Below, piece by piece: positions 1 to 12,840 of a stretch of DNA of 64,000 nucleotides; position 1 is the first letter of the stretch; every line of letters starts with the position of its first letter. Made by a program: the position numbers and the translations under genes. Source of the DNA: Caenorhabditis elegans (lineage: Eukaryota; Nematoda; Chromadorea; Rhabditida; Rhabditidae); the NCBI RefSeq assembly GCF_000002985.6, contig NC_003284.9, positions 9,238,001-9,302,000 of the forward strand. The letters are read 5' to 3'. The notes below the pieces were generated by a model. The model worked only from the letters and a program-made list of their open reading frames with translations. It was not told where the DNA came from and did no database searches.

Positions 1-863
1 TAGACGTCTATAAATACGATTTCCTAGTTCACTTGGTTTTGACTAAATTGAGTTGAATTAGTGTTCAAATATTAAAATAAATGAAAATACAATTTAAAAA
101 TCTGTTTCTCACCCGGGTATAGTTTTAAAAAATTTATAATGCATAACGTTTACTAAAGCTCACAATATTATATCATAGAGAAATCAACTTGCTAAACTGA
201 CAAGATTAACAAGAAATCCCTATTTCAACAAAAAATGACTAGCTAAATTTTCATCTCGACCATTGCACTCAACCATGAAAAACATCATCGTCATGTTTCA
301 ATAACATGGAGACGCACATGTCATTCCAAAGATCACTTCAACTTTTCCATAATTACGCCTCCTTCTCCTTTCATCTCATTTGTCCGCTCATATCAAATTC
401 AATACGTTTTGTCTATAATTATAGGATGTCTGCAATGTTTCCAAAGCATATGAACTCTTTCCCTACACAAACCTCGTATTTGATTTGAGTTGGCGTTTAG
501 ATGTATGCAAATTTGGTGTACTTAGTGTGGACAATTGTGTCAATTATGTAAACAAGGTTGCATCAAATGCATTTTTGTGCGCTTGAAAGTTTTTCGATGA
601 CCAACTTGGGAACATGATTATTGACTTTTAGGTAAGTTTTTTTAGGTAAACCTGTTTTGAAAACTAGAAAAACAAATGTAACAGAAACACTTTGGTTCAT
701 GAACATTTTTTTAAATGAACATCGACTTACGGCATGTACGGACTTTCTCTATCAAAAAAAAAATCAAAGGCAACAATCCGGTCTTTCTATCTTCGTGCAA
801 AGATACCGTTTGTGGTATATAACGAGAAGATGTCTATATATTTGGTCATTTAATGATTTAAGC
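1..863. other. non-coding sequence
   Basis: AT-rich sequence with no exon I can support. Short open frames here lack coding character and good splice sites. If the channel gene on the minus strand continues leftward, this stretch would be intron. Confidence 0.6.
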
Positions 864-935
864 GGGGGTATAGCTCAGTGGTAGAGCGCTCCCTTAGCAT
901 GGGAGAGGGCTGGGGTTCAATTCCCCATACCTCCA
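864..935 (+). tRNA. tRNA-Ala (anticodon AGC)
   Basis: A full cloverleaf can be drawn. The acceptor stem pairs GGGGGTA with TACCTCC and includes the G3:U70 wobble, the known identity element for alanine. The D arm reads TAGCTCAGTGGTAGAGC. The anticodon stem CTCCC/GGGAG encloses the loop TTAGCAT, giving anticodon AGC. The T arm reads GGGGTTCAATTCCCC. There is no intron, and a short T run follows as a pol III terminator. It lies on the strand opposite the neighbouring channel gene, possibly inside one of its introns. Confidence 0.97.
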
Positions 936-1948
936 AAATTTTTTTTAAATGACAACCGTGAATCGAGCATAATTTTTTGCTAAATGTATTTAAACATTTT
1001 AAAGGAATATTGTGAGTTGGAAGCTTTTCGAGATGCGAAGTCGGTGTGAAAGCAGCGGACATCTATCGAGACCCGCAATTGATTGACCACGCATCCTCCC
1101 TGTGTGTCCCGAATAGTCTTTACCTTGCTTTCAAAATCAAAAAAATTGTTTATGATAGGGCTCAATAGAAACAAGTGGAACAGAAACAAATTTCATGGGA
1201 ATGACTTTTCATTGAATGTTTATATGGACACTTAAAAATAACTTTGCTACCGCTTATTCCATGAAAATTGAGATAGTCGTCTCTTCTACATAGACTAATA
1301 TCAAAAACAAATACTAATTTACATGGACATCGTTTTCTTTTCAAAAGGAGCATATTTTCTCGCTTCGCCCATAACATATGCTCCTTTTCTTTCTTTTTTC
1401 TTGTTTGGGGCCACCGCATACAAATTGAAGTGTATATCTAAATGAACGTAACGCTGGTTCGCTCGCTGATATGTAAGCATGTAAGCACGCATCTGAGTTT
1501 TTTGTTTGTCGGCTCAAAAACATCATTTGAGCAATGAGGTTCGACCCCTTATATGACAAACCGTTCACACACACAAAGTCGAAAACAAGTAATTATTTTG
1601 TTTTCATTTGACTAACAGCATGGAAAAAGAAGAAGAACGTAGGCAAAAATTACGTTTTCAACACTTTTTATCTGCCCTCAGGTGCCGTTTGCTCGTTGAA
1701 ATATGCTTGGCTCATAATGAGAATGGTGAGAATAAATCTTTTCCAAAAACGAGAGGGCGTGTGAGTAAGAAAAAACACACAGAGAAAGACCGGAAGATTA
1801 GCATTCAACAGAAATGAAAATGAAGAGGCCTACCAATTGAAAAAACTTTGAAAGGAGAAAGTCCCAAGAATATTATTATAGTTCCCAAATTCCCAGAAGT
1901 GTGAATATTTGCAAAACCTCCTAATTAATAGAATATAAGAAAACTTAC
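936..1948. other. non-coding sequence between tRNA and receptor exon
   Basis: No convincing exon was found on either strand. I looked on the minus strand for a Cys-loop or transmembrane exon continuing the receptor gene and found none, so this is probably intron or intergenic sequence. Confidence 0.5.
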
Positions 1949-4269
1949 TTGTTTACCAGAATTATATCGGGTTTCCAGATTCTTGCATGTGGAATATATA
2001 TTGCTTTAATTTCAGACCAAAGGCTTTCATTCCACGATAATCGAGGATCCATCCAATTGATATTCAGCCAGCTTCTGGTTGTTAGAGCTTGATTTCGTTC
2101 ATCCTGAAAAAAGTTTTCTATGCATATATTCGAATTCCATAAACTTTGCTTTCAATATAAACATCCTAATACATTTCTAGTAACTCATTTGATTGTGATT
2201 TTTCAGAATTCATATTGCGGTTACAAGAATATTTTGTGAAGCCATTCTTATATTCTTCAGAAATAACAATTTCTCTCAAAAGTTGCTCACATTGAAATGA
2301 AAAATCTCAAAAAGCTCTCAAAAGTTGGTTCTGAATCAAGCACCAAAACACTTACATCAGGAAAAGAGAAAACAGAATTACAAACTTCTTCTTTCCCACT
2401 TTGCATCTCGAAAACTCACCATTTCCACAATCTGATTGAGAAGAAATCCAAATGTGACATTTGTTGGTTGAGAGTGATGTATACATGGCCTCACATCTTT
2501 TTCGTAAACAGTATGATCTAGTAGAGACCTGTACAAAGCCTCTTCGGTTCCATCAATTGAGCCCTCTGAAACAAGGCGAGATCTTCCTGGTAGTTTGTTT
2601 AAAGAAGCATTAGTAGACCTAATTTGTCCCTGGGGACCATAATGATGAACACTTCCAACATTTTCTTTATCACAACACAACAATCTTTTGTTTTACCCTT
2701 CTGCAGCTCTGAACTTGTTGTCTGTGTAAATGCAAGAGTTTTACTACTCTTTTGGTTACAGCTCAAATTCAATTTGCCAAATGACTCGGTTTTTCGTTGT
2801 TTTCTGAACTTTGCCCCACATCGTCCCAAAGATGATGCATCTAGGTGCCATAAAAACCGGAAAAAAAAGAAAGCTAGTTAGAGTAATGCATTTTTTTCTT
2901 TTCTTCACGGATGTCTTTACTTTTTGGAACCCCTTTTCAGTTTCCACGACTACTGGTCCTCAACTCGTCCGTCACATTTTGTTGGATGAGCTTTTGAAGA
3001 TGAGACATCAAAGGATATCGAATCTATTTATGCTCAAAACAACAAGAGTGGAAGAACCAGAGAAAAAGGAGGAGTGGTATGAGAAGAGTTGGTTGAATTG
3101 AAAAATGAAATCCAGAAGAAAATAAAAACTGAGAAAATGGGATGAAAAAGTAAAATGACGGGAGTGTTGGTTTTGAGATTTTGAGTTGATGCTGCATGGA
3201 TTAAAAGTGACAGTTGGCTTTGTGTTATAGCGTTTTAAACTTAAACTTGTTCGCCTTTTGAAAAAATAATACAACTCACTGATCCGAAGAGCTTGCTCAA
3301 GCCGGTTCTGGTCAAAGTGGGGCATTGGAATTACCGCAGAACTGTGTTGTTCTTGTACCGATGGAGCAAATTTTGTAATCGTACCTATTGTGTTTTCCTC
3401 ATTGTGGGGTTTCTGGAACTTTCTGCAAAATGTGAGCATTCGATGTCGACTTAAGAAGTTGTTAAGCTGCTAAAAACTTTTTCGAAGCACAGTTTCTCTC
3501 AAAAATTTGAGTCAAATGTTCATTTGTTTGAAAAGGAGTAACTGTTCATATTTTTAACTTTTTGAGAAGTTTCATTGTGAAATTTGTTCATTCGACCACA
3601 TTCTGGTTCTATGCGTTTTAAATACCCACAACCGTTCCTCCTCGTTTGAGAAAAAAATATTTTCAATAATTTATTAAACTATTAAACTGCCCAAGCTTTC
3701 AGGACAATTCCAAGTTATCTGTTTTGAACTCACGCTTCTGCTATCTCAAAGTGATTAGTGTCATTTTCTTGTCTACTATCCAGCAACGAGAAATGCACAC
3801 GACTTTTCGTATTTTGGTGTTCAATTCCAGCAAATCGACATGGTACAAATTTAATGGTTAGAAGAATGGAGACAGTTAGACACGAATAACATATGATCAT
3901 AAAGAATATTTACGGGGGGAATTGAGGGCCCGTCGACTGGACTGACTGCTTGAGTAGCCAATTTGAGAAGGACCGGGGGTGATGGGCGGGAGCACAGCAG
4001 ATGCACAGAGGAAGAAGAAGCAGGAGGTCTTCTCTTCTGACGTACGTGATGTGGAGTGCGAATGTGATGGTGTGGAAGGGAGCACAAAAAAGGAAGAAGA
4101 AGGCAGCGAAGGAATGAAGCAAGAGAGGAAGCAGAGCTCGACGAACAAGTTTTGAACGGTGCCGTGGCTCTTCGAGTTTGTGAGGGCGGAGTTTGAGACA
4201 ACGACGACCCAGATGAAAGAAGCAGTGTGCCAAGGAAGCGACATGTTTCATATTCTGCGGTTTTCTCAC
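1949..4269 (-). CDS. nicotinic acetylcholine receptor-type ligand-gated channel subunit, 5' part
   Basis: Three exons join in phase: 3422-3280, 2565-2420 and 2103-1949. A fourth, upstream exon (4269-3914) also joins in phase but is much less certain. The reading frame contains GTEEALYRSLL and LLNQIVEM, then DERNQALTT, WLNINWMDPRLSW and IWKPDIILVN. These match, in order, the N-terminal helix, the early beta strands and loop A of the ligand-binding domain of Cys-loop receptors, and the WxPD of loop A is intact. The last exon ends in phase 2 at a good GTAAGT, so the Cys loop, C loop and four membrane segments must follow; I cannot find them in the window. The protein would sit in the plasma membrane as one subunit of a pentamer. 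From memory the locus next to gpa-12 is an orphan acr gene (perhaps acr-25); this is unverified. Confidence 0.85.
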
Positions 4270-5577
4270 AATAATTTGAACAAAAGGAACACCATAAAAA
4301 GAAGAAAAACCACTGGGTAAAATAAGAAACGAGTGGAAATATGAGTGAGGTGAAAAATCAACCTATTCAAACGTGTACCAAAAGAAGAATTGTTTTTTTT
4401 TTTTGAAGTTTCTTGCGTTGATAAAACATTATACCCTTGATAAAAGCGCAACTAACTAGCCATCAAAATTTTTGGTAGTAGTATTCAAACTTTAGAAGAG
4501 TATAAAAACAAATTACAACAATATATATATAATGTATCAGCTTTTTATGGAATCTGTGGTCTAGTGCAGAAATTAAGAAAAATTGCCAGAAAAATGAAAA
4601 CAAAAAAGATTTTTTAGCTTTTAAAATACTATTCGTAGCATTTTGGAGTATTTTCATGACACATAACGTTTGCACAGCTTGAAAATTATTGTTTGTAATT
4701 GAACTGACAATAATTTTGGAGAACGCAATCAATTGAGTATAAATTGTGAAAAACAGCGTAATTGATATCACGCAGTTTGTCGAACGCTGAATAATTGGGT
4801 AGATATAAATAAGAAATGGGTCTTTTAAATCGTTCCAAAATTTATAAGTATATTTCTACATATTAATCATTGCCAAAGTATTATCTGAAATTCTAGATTT
4901 GAGAAAAAACAACAATGTTTTGAAAAAACAACAACAACAGTATTCTTCTTTAATTTTGGACGTAAGACCAGGAAAATAACATTACAGCAATAGCAGTAAG
5001 TACTAAATGTTTTTAATTAGAAAAATAGGTTAGACTAACTTTTTCGACCAACTTGTATAACATCCGTGCTAGATTAGATAACTACCGCATTTTTTCACCG
5101 TTTTTCTATCACACCTAATTTGATATCATCGAAACTTGCCTCTCACAATGGTTTGATTAATTTTTATGTACTACATACTAACCCTTTATCTTTTTAAATT
5201 GATTGGCATTTTGAAAATCACAAATCAGTACTTGGTTAAGTAACTAAATTACTCATCGTACATAAACAAAAACGGACGAGATTTCGGGGTGGAGGGATGC
5301 TTCCACCTGTTGAGACATTTCAAGATGTTGTATATACAACGGTGTTTGTGTTGAGCAGGATCCGTGTGCCAACCTCAACCACAAAGCTACCCTCCTTTCA
5401 CCATCCCTCTTATCACCCCTATTTCCGTGCGTCCTCTTTTATTTGCCACTACAACCCAATGGATCCATTCTTTTTTCTTTTCCTCGCATTTTCTACGTTT
5501 TGTTTTGTCTAAATCCCCTTATAAAACGTCGATAATCTTATTTCAAGTACTTTTTAAAGATCATTGGCAACGTTCAA
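4270..5577. other. intergenic sequence with a TATA-like box
   Basis: Mostly AT-rich non-coding DNA between the channel gene (-) and the next candidate gene (+). TATAAAA occurs at 5520-5526, 58 bases before a candidate ATG. No exon is supportable on either strand. Confidence 0.5.
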
Positions 5578-6512
5578 ATGAAGGTGGTTCTGAAATGGAT
5601 ACGGGCGTTTTTCTCGTGGTAAGTGAATTTTAGGATATGCTGGCGCACGGTAAGGTTTGGCAGGCTTTACTATGAAAGCATCAAAACAGTTCCTAGGTTT
5701 TGAGAATTGCTGAACAAGATAAATCACATGATAATGAGATACGGTATTTTTTACAAAGTTATTGTTCAAAAAATAAATTTGAAGAAAAGAAACTGTTATA
5801 CTATAATCTGTTCAGAAATTAATGGTTTAAATCTTATTAGTCAGCAATAAATTTAGTAAATCATACTATATGCAAACAGAGCAGGTTTTTCCACAAGGAT
5901 TGGATTTTTTTAATGATTGTTTTTTACTAAAATTTTAAATGTCTATATTCATAATTGCATTAAGATTCATATGAATCTGGAAGACAATTCAAAACTTCAA
6001 TATATTTTCAATACGTAATATTTGGCAAAGGTTGTGTGGACCAAAATATTGCTACGGGTTTATTGTGTGCAAAGTTTGCGCAAACTTTCCCATCTAGAAT
6101 TTCCTGCCCTGCCAACATTCAGCAACACCTCGCAATTGTTTGTTAATAATTGTAAATTTAGTGATGTGCACCACCGTAAAAGGGTTGTACAGCTTCTTGT
6201 AAGTCCATTTACAAATGGGTTGAGAGCCAGGGTTTTCAAACCACAGTAGAGCATTTTTGGCTACTTGATTTCTTGAATGTCTCATTTTCTTGATTTTTTG
6301 ACTTTTCAATGCGAGTTTTCTTGAGTTCTTAATTTTTTCACTGTGAAAATGTTTACCCACCGCTAGAAAAAAAACCGATTAAATCATCACAACCTAAACC
6401 AGTACATTTTTCTATTTTTGGTTTCTTTCTTAAGCTGACACATCAAATGCAAAGCTTGCTGCAAGTACAACTTATCGGGATAATCAACTTGATTATGACC
6501 GTTAAAGCTTGA
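5578..6512 (+). CDS. possible small three-exon gene, 64 codons
   Basis: This is a tentative model. Exon 5578-5618 begins ATG AAG GTG GTT and ends at GTGGTAAGT. Exon 6123-6198 follows ACATTCAG and ends CTTCTT before GTAAGT. Exon 6435-6512 follows TTCTTAAG and ends in TGA. All three phases agree and the frame stays open, giving a 64-residue product that starts with a short basic and hydrophobic stretch and contains an HHRKR cluster. A TATAAAA box lies 58 bases upstream of the ATG. I recognise no family. Codon use is unremarkable and chance agreement of splice sites in AT-rich DNA is quite possible. If real it might be a small secreted peptide. Confidence 0.22.
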
Positions 6513-9006
6513 TTGTTCCATTTTGTTATAAAAGCGAAAATCAAGCGAATAACAAAAGATTTTCAATTTTTTTAAAATTTATCGGAAAATTCTTCATACC
6601 GTGTTTTCTGCAAAAGTTTGCATTCTCTAATAAACTTGCCCCCAAACAAATTGTTTGAAAACAATTAAATACTTACATTATTCTTGCACTGAAACCAAAA
6701 GTGTTTTGTAGTAAATTCTTTAGTATTTAGAGTGAAATGAACCTAATTATATTTAACATACTAACAAAAATGTATTTTAAAATGTTTCACATGCTAATAA
6801 AAAATTTGCTTCACGTGCGAGAGTTATAAAAAACAGAAAATTACTTATTTATTTATTTATTTTGATACGATTAGTTAATCGTGTGAGAAATAAAATACCA
6901 ATACAACATACATATACACATAATCGTAAGAGAAATCAATACAAATAAAGTAATAAGCAAAACATAATAATCAATTGACATGTAAAATGTACAATTATCA
7001 ACTGAAATTGAGATTAGTGAATAGAGACTTACATGTGTTTGTTTGGAATATATCATGACACCAATTTGACAACTTTTTTTTCAAGTAAAGATCGCCTATG
7101 AAAAACTTAACTATCTTACCATTCATCAAGAGCAGTTAATTGATGATGACATAAAAATTAGAAACAACAAACTTTCAACCCTGAATATTTCATATTGTAT
7201 GGCGGAAACTGTTCACTTTCTCAACATCGCGATTAATGTACTCTATTTCTCATCCACCTCTTCTTCTCAGTTCTTGCAAAATTTGGTATCATTGTTTCTT
7301 CTTTGTCTTCTTCCAATTTATTGATCTTCAGACGTACAAATCCAAAATTTTGTTATCAGATCATCTTTTAAATCCATTTATTAGTGACAAACAGAAAGAA
7401 AAATAATGTGAACACAGTGAAAAATCTTGACAATCGTATTTGATTTGCGCAACAAATTCTCGCCCTTTCCACTAGTTGAACTGCTTTTCGTCAAGCATAT
7501 TTTCTTTTGTTTCTTGTTCTTTTGAAATTTTGAGAGGTTTACTTTACTTTTGATATTTTTCATGACTCATTATTTTTTGAACTATGAGGAAACTTCAGAA
7601 AGGTAGTGTAATTCTGCCGATTCCACCGATTATAATCGCTGTTTCCCTTTCCAAACCCCACATATAGAAGACAAAAAGCTGGTTTTGCACAGGTTTTTTT
7701 TGCAAAATTTTCAATCAAATATACCCTCTCGAAGGTTTTTATTCGTTTTGAGCAATTGACAGTGCTCTCCGAACTTTTTTGAATGAGACTGCGATTACGT
7801 GGGTGATTTTTTGTTGACAAAGGTTGCGCGGAGAAATAAGGTGACGATTTGAATCATTTGTCTTTTCTGGTTTTTGTTTTTCTGTATGTCTGAAGTGTTC
7901 CAAATGAAACAGTTGTATTTTTATCCTATATAAATGAAATATTAAGTTTTAAATAAAATTTTAAAAAATACGTTGAATACAAGTAGTTATGCTTCTATTA
8001 TTAAGTTTATTATAACCCATAATAACACCTCAAAAATGAATAAAACATACTGGTTTTTCCTTAACTTGAATTGAACGTGATATCCGAGTTGATCGAACTT
8101 AGAACGTTTTTACCAAAGACTGTTTATTAAAAAAATAATTCTCAAGTTTCTAATTTAATCCGAAATTCAAAAAACGTGGTGGCACTAAATAGTATGTTAT
8201 AAGTTCTAAGCAATCACTTTCTAATTTTTCAAAAAACACATTTAATTTTTTATACCTACTTTTACAAAACTACTAATTGCTATTGCATAATTTGCAGAAC
8301 TAAGAATATTTTATAGGTTATTTCCTCACATTTTTTGAACACAATTTTCGGTATTTGTGAAAACGCAAGCAAATATTTTTGTAGTTCTATTTTTAATCGA
8401 GCATTTGCAAGATTTTCTCCTGAACTAACGGCATTCTACAAACTTGTTTAAACATTTTTCTTAAATTTTTTAAAATTGAAATTGAAGCTTATATTTCAGA
8501 GATGAAATCGATGTTTTTTATATGTCAATTCTCATTACTTTTGCATTTTCAGTGACAAGTAGATGAGTCATCATTTGTTTCCGTGCTAAAACATGTCTTG
8601 ACTGTGAAGCAATGCCGTTGCCCCCTTGCATTGTACTCGCGACCTCCTCTCCCGTGTCTACTGTTTGCAATTTGCATTTTCGTATTTCGCTTGATTTTTC
8701 CCTTTAGCTTGTAAACACTTGTCAAGTTCTATGTATTGTCTGGTCACTTTGATTAAAACAAAAGTTCAAGGTCATCGCTACGGCTTCTAGTTTTGTAGCC
8801 GTTTTTAGGTGTACTTTTTATAACCTTATCCTTTTCTGATATCATCTATAACAATTGTATTGCGTTAACGTTTTCTCCTTGTCGACAGATATTAGACCCC
8901 TTCACGTTCTCATATTTAAGTGCGACCTTGACAACAATTGACGCCTGTCTTCCATGAAAATCGGCGACATTTTTTTGAGAAACGTAAACATTTAACCATT
9001 TTTCAG
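6513..9006. other. intergenic region upstream of gpa-12
   Basis: About 2.5 kb of AT-rich DNA. It probably holds the gpa-12 promoter and 5' leader, because a TTTTCAG acceptor at 9000-9006 directly precedes the gpa-12 leader. No coding exon is supported on either strand. Confidence 0.6.
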
Positions 9007-9016
9007 GTTGTTCAAC

Positions 9017-10917
9017 ATGGTATGCTGTTTCGGGAAAAAAGATGAAAGGACCAAAACGATTGAAAAAGAATTACACAAAGAGAGAAAAATTATGCGGCGA
9101 CAAGTATAATTAAATTATTTTCTAGTGCAAAATAATCGACAATTTTCAGATTAATTTATTGCTTCTCGGATCCGGTGAATCTGGAAAGTCCACGTTTGTA
9201 AAACAGATGCACATAATTCACGGGGCCGGAGAATTTACAGCAGACGAAGTTCGAGCTTACAGACAGCAGATATATCAGGTTTCATCCTTTTACGTGGTTT
9301 AAAAAATTCAAAGAAAATTATTCACAGAACGCGATAAGTGCAATGCGGGTGTTGTTAGATGCTAGGAACAAATTAGGAATTGCATGGGAAGATCCAAAAA
9401 GACAAGTGGAAGTTGAAAAAGTTATGAGGTAAGTAGAATTTATATCTAAAGTCTGAATACAATCCAAAATTCTACATTTTTCCTAGAGATCAAGAAATGC
9501 GTGAATCAAACATTCAACTGTTATAGTTTTAAGAAGAATTTTTGGTATCGTTTAAAAATAACAAAGAACTGGATGAAAAATTTTTAACAATGAAAACGAA
9601 ATTAGATTATTCGTTCTAATCAAAATTCCACACTTTTTAGAAATCATTCAAAAAATTAACTTTTTTTCTTATTGCACTTAAATACATTAATATTATAGAT
9701 TTTCTGTCGGCGATTTATTAAAAGGAATTGATTTCACCACGTTTGTTGAAGTAGCCCCAATCATCAGTGATTTCTGGAACGACGCTGCGATTAGAAAAAC
9801 ATATGAGCAAAGAAACTTATTCCAAATTGTAAGTTTTTGATTTTTTTAAATTATATATGTTCTGTTTTCAGAGTGACTCCTGTCAGTACTTCTTTGAGCA
9901 TATTCCACGAATCGCAATGCCTGATTTTTACCCAACAAACCGTGATATCCTTTTCTGCCGAAAAGCGACACGTGGCATTTCTGAACACATTTTCGAGATC
10001 AACAAGATTCCATTTAGGTTTGACTTTTTTCCTCAATGGTCACGGACTTAGTTTGTGAATTATATTGTTTCAGGTTCATTGATGTTGGCGGACAAAGATC
10101 GCAACGTCAAAAATGGTTTCAATGTTTTACAGACATCACAAGTATTTTGTTCATGGTCGCCAGTAACGAATACGATCAGGTTAGAGATCAAGACACACTT
10201 GTTCTGGTGTTTACTATACATTTTTCAGGTGATTCTCGAAGACAGACGGACGAATCGAGTTGTCGAATCACGGTCTGTTTTTGAGACGATTGTCAACAAC
10301 AGAGCGTTCTCTAATGTCTCCATCATCTTGTTCATGAACAAAAATGATTTATTGCAAGAGAAAGTTCCCAAATCCGATATCAGACAGTATTTCACGGATT
10401 TCACAGGGGATCACACTTTAGTGAGTCTATATTATTGAGAAAAAACGTGTTTGACAATAGAAAAATGTATCTTGTATCAAGCTATATTAAAAGGAAAATC
10501 ATATTTGGTAAAAATTAGGGGAGTATTACACAGCCGACATGTTTCGGGCATTGGAATTCACGTATTACGGAAATCTTTTTTTCTTTATTCATTCTTTCAC
10601 TGGAACTGTGAGGGTACAGTTGGAAATGTTGTGTTTTACTCACGACCTTTTCAAATCTCGAAAAATTTCAATAATTAACGTTAAAAGTTTTTTTTTCTTA
10701 GAGCAAAAAAGTTGTTATTTAAAAACTTGTTCTTTTCCAGGTCCGAGATGTTCAATTTTTCCTTGTCGACAAATTCGAAGCATCTCGCCGCGATCGTGCA
10801 CGACCCTTCTTTTATCACTTCACCACTGCCGTCGACACTGAAAACATTAGAAGAGTGTTCCGAGATGTACGTGAAAGTATTTTAGAGCAAAACTTGAAGA
10901 CTCTCATGATGCAGTAA
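9017..10917 (+). CDS. gpa-12: heterotrimeric G protein alpha subunit, G12 class (GPA-12)
   Basis: Eight exons (9017-9103, 9150-9278, 9328-9428, 9699-9828, 9872-10017, 10074-10179, 10229-10420, 10741-10917) join in phase to encode 355 residues, the normal size for a Galpha. The N-terminus MVCC offers cysteines for palmitoylation. The P-loop GSGESGKST is at residues 36-44, a switch I segment contains RKATRG, switch II begins DVGGQRSQR at 201 with catalytic Gln205, the guanine-specificity NKND is at 270-273, and TAVDT ends near 330. SQR after DVGGQR and the C-terminus KTLMMQ are typical of the G12/13 class. The protein is a GTP-binding switch at the inner face of the plasma membrane, coupling seven-helix receptors to RhoGEF/Rho signalling; worm GPA-12 is also known to act in epidermal innate-immune signalling through PKC. 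The start is fixed by a TTTTCAG acceptor ten bases upstream of the ATG. Confidence 0.97.
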
Positions 10918-11341
10918 TATATTTTCTTGTTGTTGCTCAAATGTTTCCTTCAACAAAATGGTGATTTAAATCAGTTTAATGATACAAACCTTATTTGTCC
11001 ATTTAATTCAGTTCAATGCGATTCTACCAATGTCCCACTTTATTTTTTATACAATATCATTTTTGTGCATATTTATAGTCATGATAAAAATTTACACACT
11101 TTGACCTAAATGCTTATTCACAATGTTTTGCATGTCAAAAAATTTAATAGTGCTAAATTTGACAGAATTGCACCAATCTACTCTAAAAAATGTTGTAAAA
11201 AACTAAACCACAGCATTTGAAAATCGAATGGTGTGAAACCAGTTTTGCTTTCCGAGAGAATCCTTATCAAATTTTTTTAGAACTACTGAAAATTATTCCT
11301 GTAGCACATAAAAATCTGAATAGATTAAATGTCTTTTGTAG
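10918..11341. other. gpa-12 3' flank
   Basis: AT-rich 3' flank of gpa-12 up to the inverted-repeat element. No other gene is visible. Confidence 0.6.
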
Positions 11342-12840
11342 CTCAGATAAACTGGAGTCACGGCAGAGCGACAGAAAATCACTGCTAATCAGGAAAAGAT
11401 AGTAAAACCATAGATTATCAGCAGAGAACCACTGCTAATTAGCAGACCATTGCTAATTAGCTAAAAACCACTGCTAATCAGCAAAAACCCATTGCTAACT
11501 AGCAGAACATTGATTATTGACTTTATTTTGTTTTTCTTTCGTCGTATTTCACATATTTCATTTCCTTGACCTTTTTTATTGTATTTTTTGTGTGATATGT
11601 TATCGATATGTGTTAATTGTTAATTCCAGTGTGTTTTTCAAAGATTTGTATCATTCCAGGATAGAAACGGAGGATTATGGTCAGAAATCCAAAAACAACA
11701 GTTCGAAGAATTTTGAATTCAGCACCCCGGAGTTTTCTGATTAAAAGCGTGACAATAGTTGCGCTAGGTAAAGTTTTTAAAAGATTTTATTGGGACTAAA
11801 TAACTACTTTCAGACCCGACGGACAATAATCATGGTTCTCACCTCGAAGTGATATTGAATCGTTTTGCGAATCTTATGATGAAGACTAAAACAACTATTT
11901 CGGAAAGATGTAATCATTAAAAACAACTACTCGGTGAAATCAATTGTTAATGCTATGTCAAATCACTGGATTGATTACGTGAGCGATCAAAAATAAGGTT
12001 CTATTTCGGACTATTTAACATTGCAGCTGATTCCGAGAGAGCAACAAGGATCCTTCACGACAAGCAAAAAGACGTAGCCTCTCATATTCTTCCCAGGAGA
12101 CATGATAAATTGGCCAGCCGGTTCGTTTATGATTTACATGAGCGAGCTACATGAAAACCGTTTTCAGCTCTTCTTGCTGCGGCAATCCAGTTGGACAACG
12201 ATCAGGTGGACATCAATCGCCTTTCAAGTGTTGTTAATATGCTGTTCAAGCATCATATGAAAGGCAGATTGTAGGTTTATTGTTATTTACTTCAAAAAGC
12301 CCGCGAATATTTTTTAACTTGAAAAAAACTATGTTTTCACAATTTTTTTGCAGCGATCATCCCGCGGATTGTATTAAAACACGATGGCCAGAATCCACCA
12401 AAGACCGTGCTGCCAAAGCGTCCGAGCGTCCGATCAATTCTACCAGAGTAGCGAGGATATCAATGAGGAGAACTTTCCATCAACTTCAAACTCTACTGGC
12501 AAGTGAAAATACCATGACTTCCCAAAAATTCACTAGTTTTCCTGTTTTTGGTACTTTCGAAATTTGTTGTTTTATTTTTTTTCCATTCTTAATTGAATGT
12601 TTTTATTGTTGTTTTGTCATTTTCTTCATTTTCATAATAAACCTTGTTTTTTTTATGGTTTTATAAAAGTTTGGCTCTGCGCAACAACAAAACTAGCTAG
12701 TAAAAAAGCAGAACTACGTAGCAAAACACCACCGCTAATCAGCGGAAAAGCACAACTACTGCGGTTGACTAAGCCGTGGCATAAATGCTAATTAGCAGTG
12801 ATTTTCTGTCGTTCTGCCGTGACTCCGGTCTATCTAAGAG
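11342..12840. mobile_element. 1.5-kb element with about 50-bp terminal inverted repeats and an internal gene
   Basis: The left end (11342-11392) and the right end (12788-12840) are inverted copies. Both contain GGAGTCACGGCAGA, then ACGACAGAAAATCACTGCTAAT or a one-base variant, apart from a few substitutions and a two-base gap. Inside each end lie several short, often palindromic copies of ACTGCTAATTAGCAG-like motifs, at 11392-11512 on the left and 12695-12800 on the right, as expected for subterminal transposase-binding repeats. Between them is a spliced gene on the plus strand. I could not settle the target-site duplication. This is either an autonomous or gene-carrying DNA transposon, or an ordinary gene flanked by two inverted non-autonomous copies. 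Confidence 0.8.
11677..12666 (+). CDS. uncharacterised multi-exon gene inside the inverted-repeat element
   Basis: Exon 11677-11767 starts with ATG (MVRNPKTTVRRILNS) and ends at GTAAAG. Exon 11814-11909 follows TTTCAG, exon 12027-12120 or 12124 follows TTGCAG, exon 12191-12270 follows ATCCAG, and exon 12354-12666 follows TTTGCAG. The first three join in phase. The third-to-fourth junction is ambiguous. The strong TTTTCAG at 12161-12167 leads into a good frame (LLAAAIQLDNDQVDI) that is out of phase with the exon end at 12120; ending at 12124 (before GTTTAT) and entering at 12191 restores the frame. The product is basic and helical-looking, roughly 240 residues, with IKTRWPESTKDRAAK near the C-terminal third. 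I recognise no transposase or other family and see no DDE triad. It may be the element's own protein, a captured host gene, or a decaying copy. Confidence 0.5.

Noticed and set aside
3914..4269. Long minus-strand exon encoding a leucine- and phenylalanine-rich N-terminus for the receptor.
   Set aside because: Not fully rejected: it joins in phase, but all three minus frames are open because the plus strand is purine-rich, so it is not treated as firm evidence for a signal peptide.
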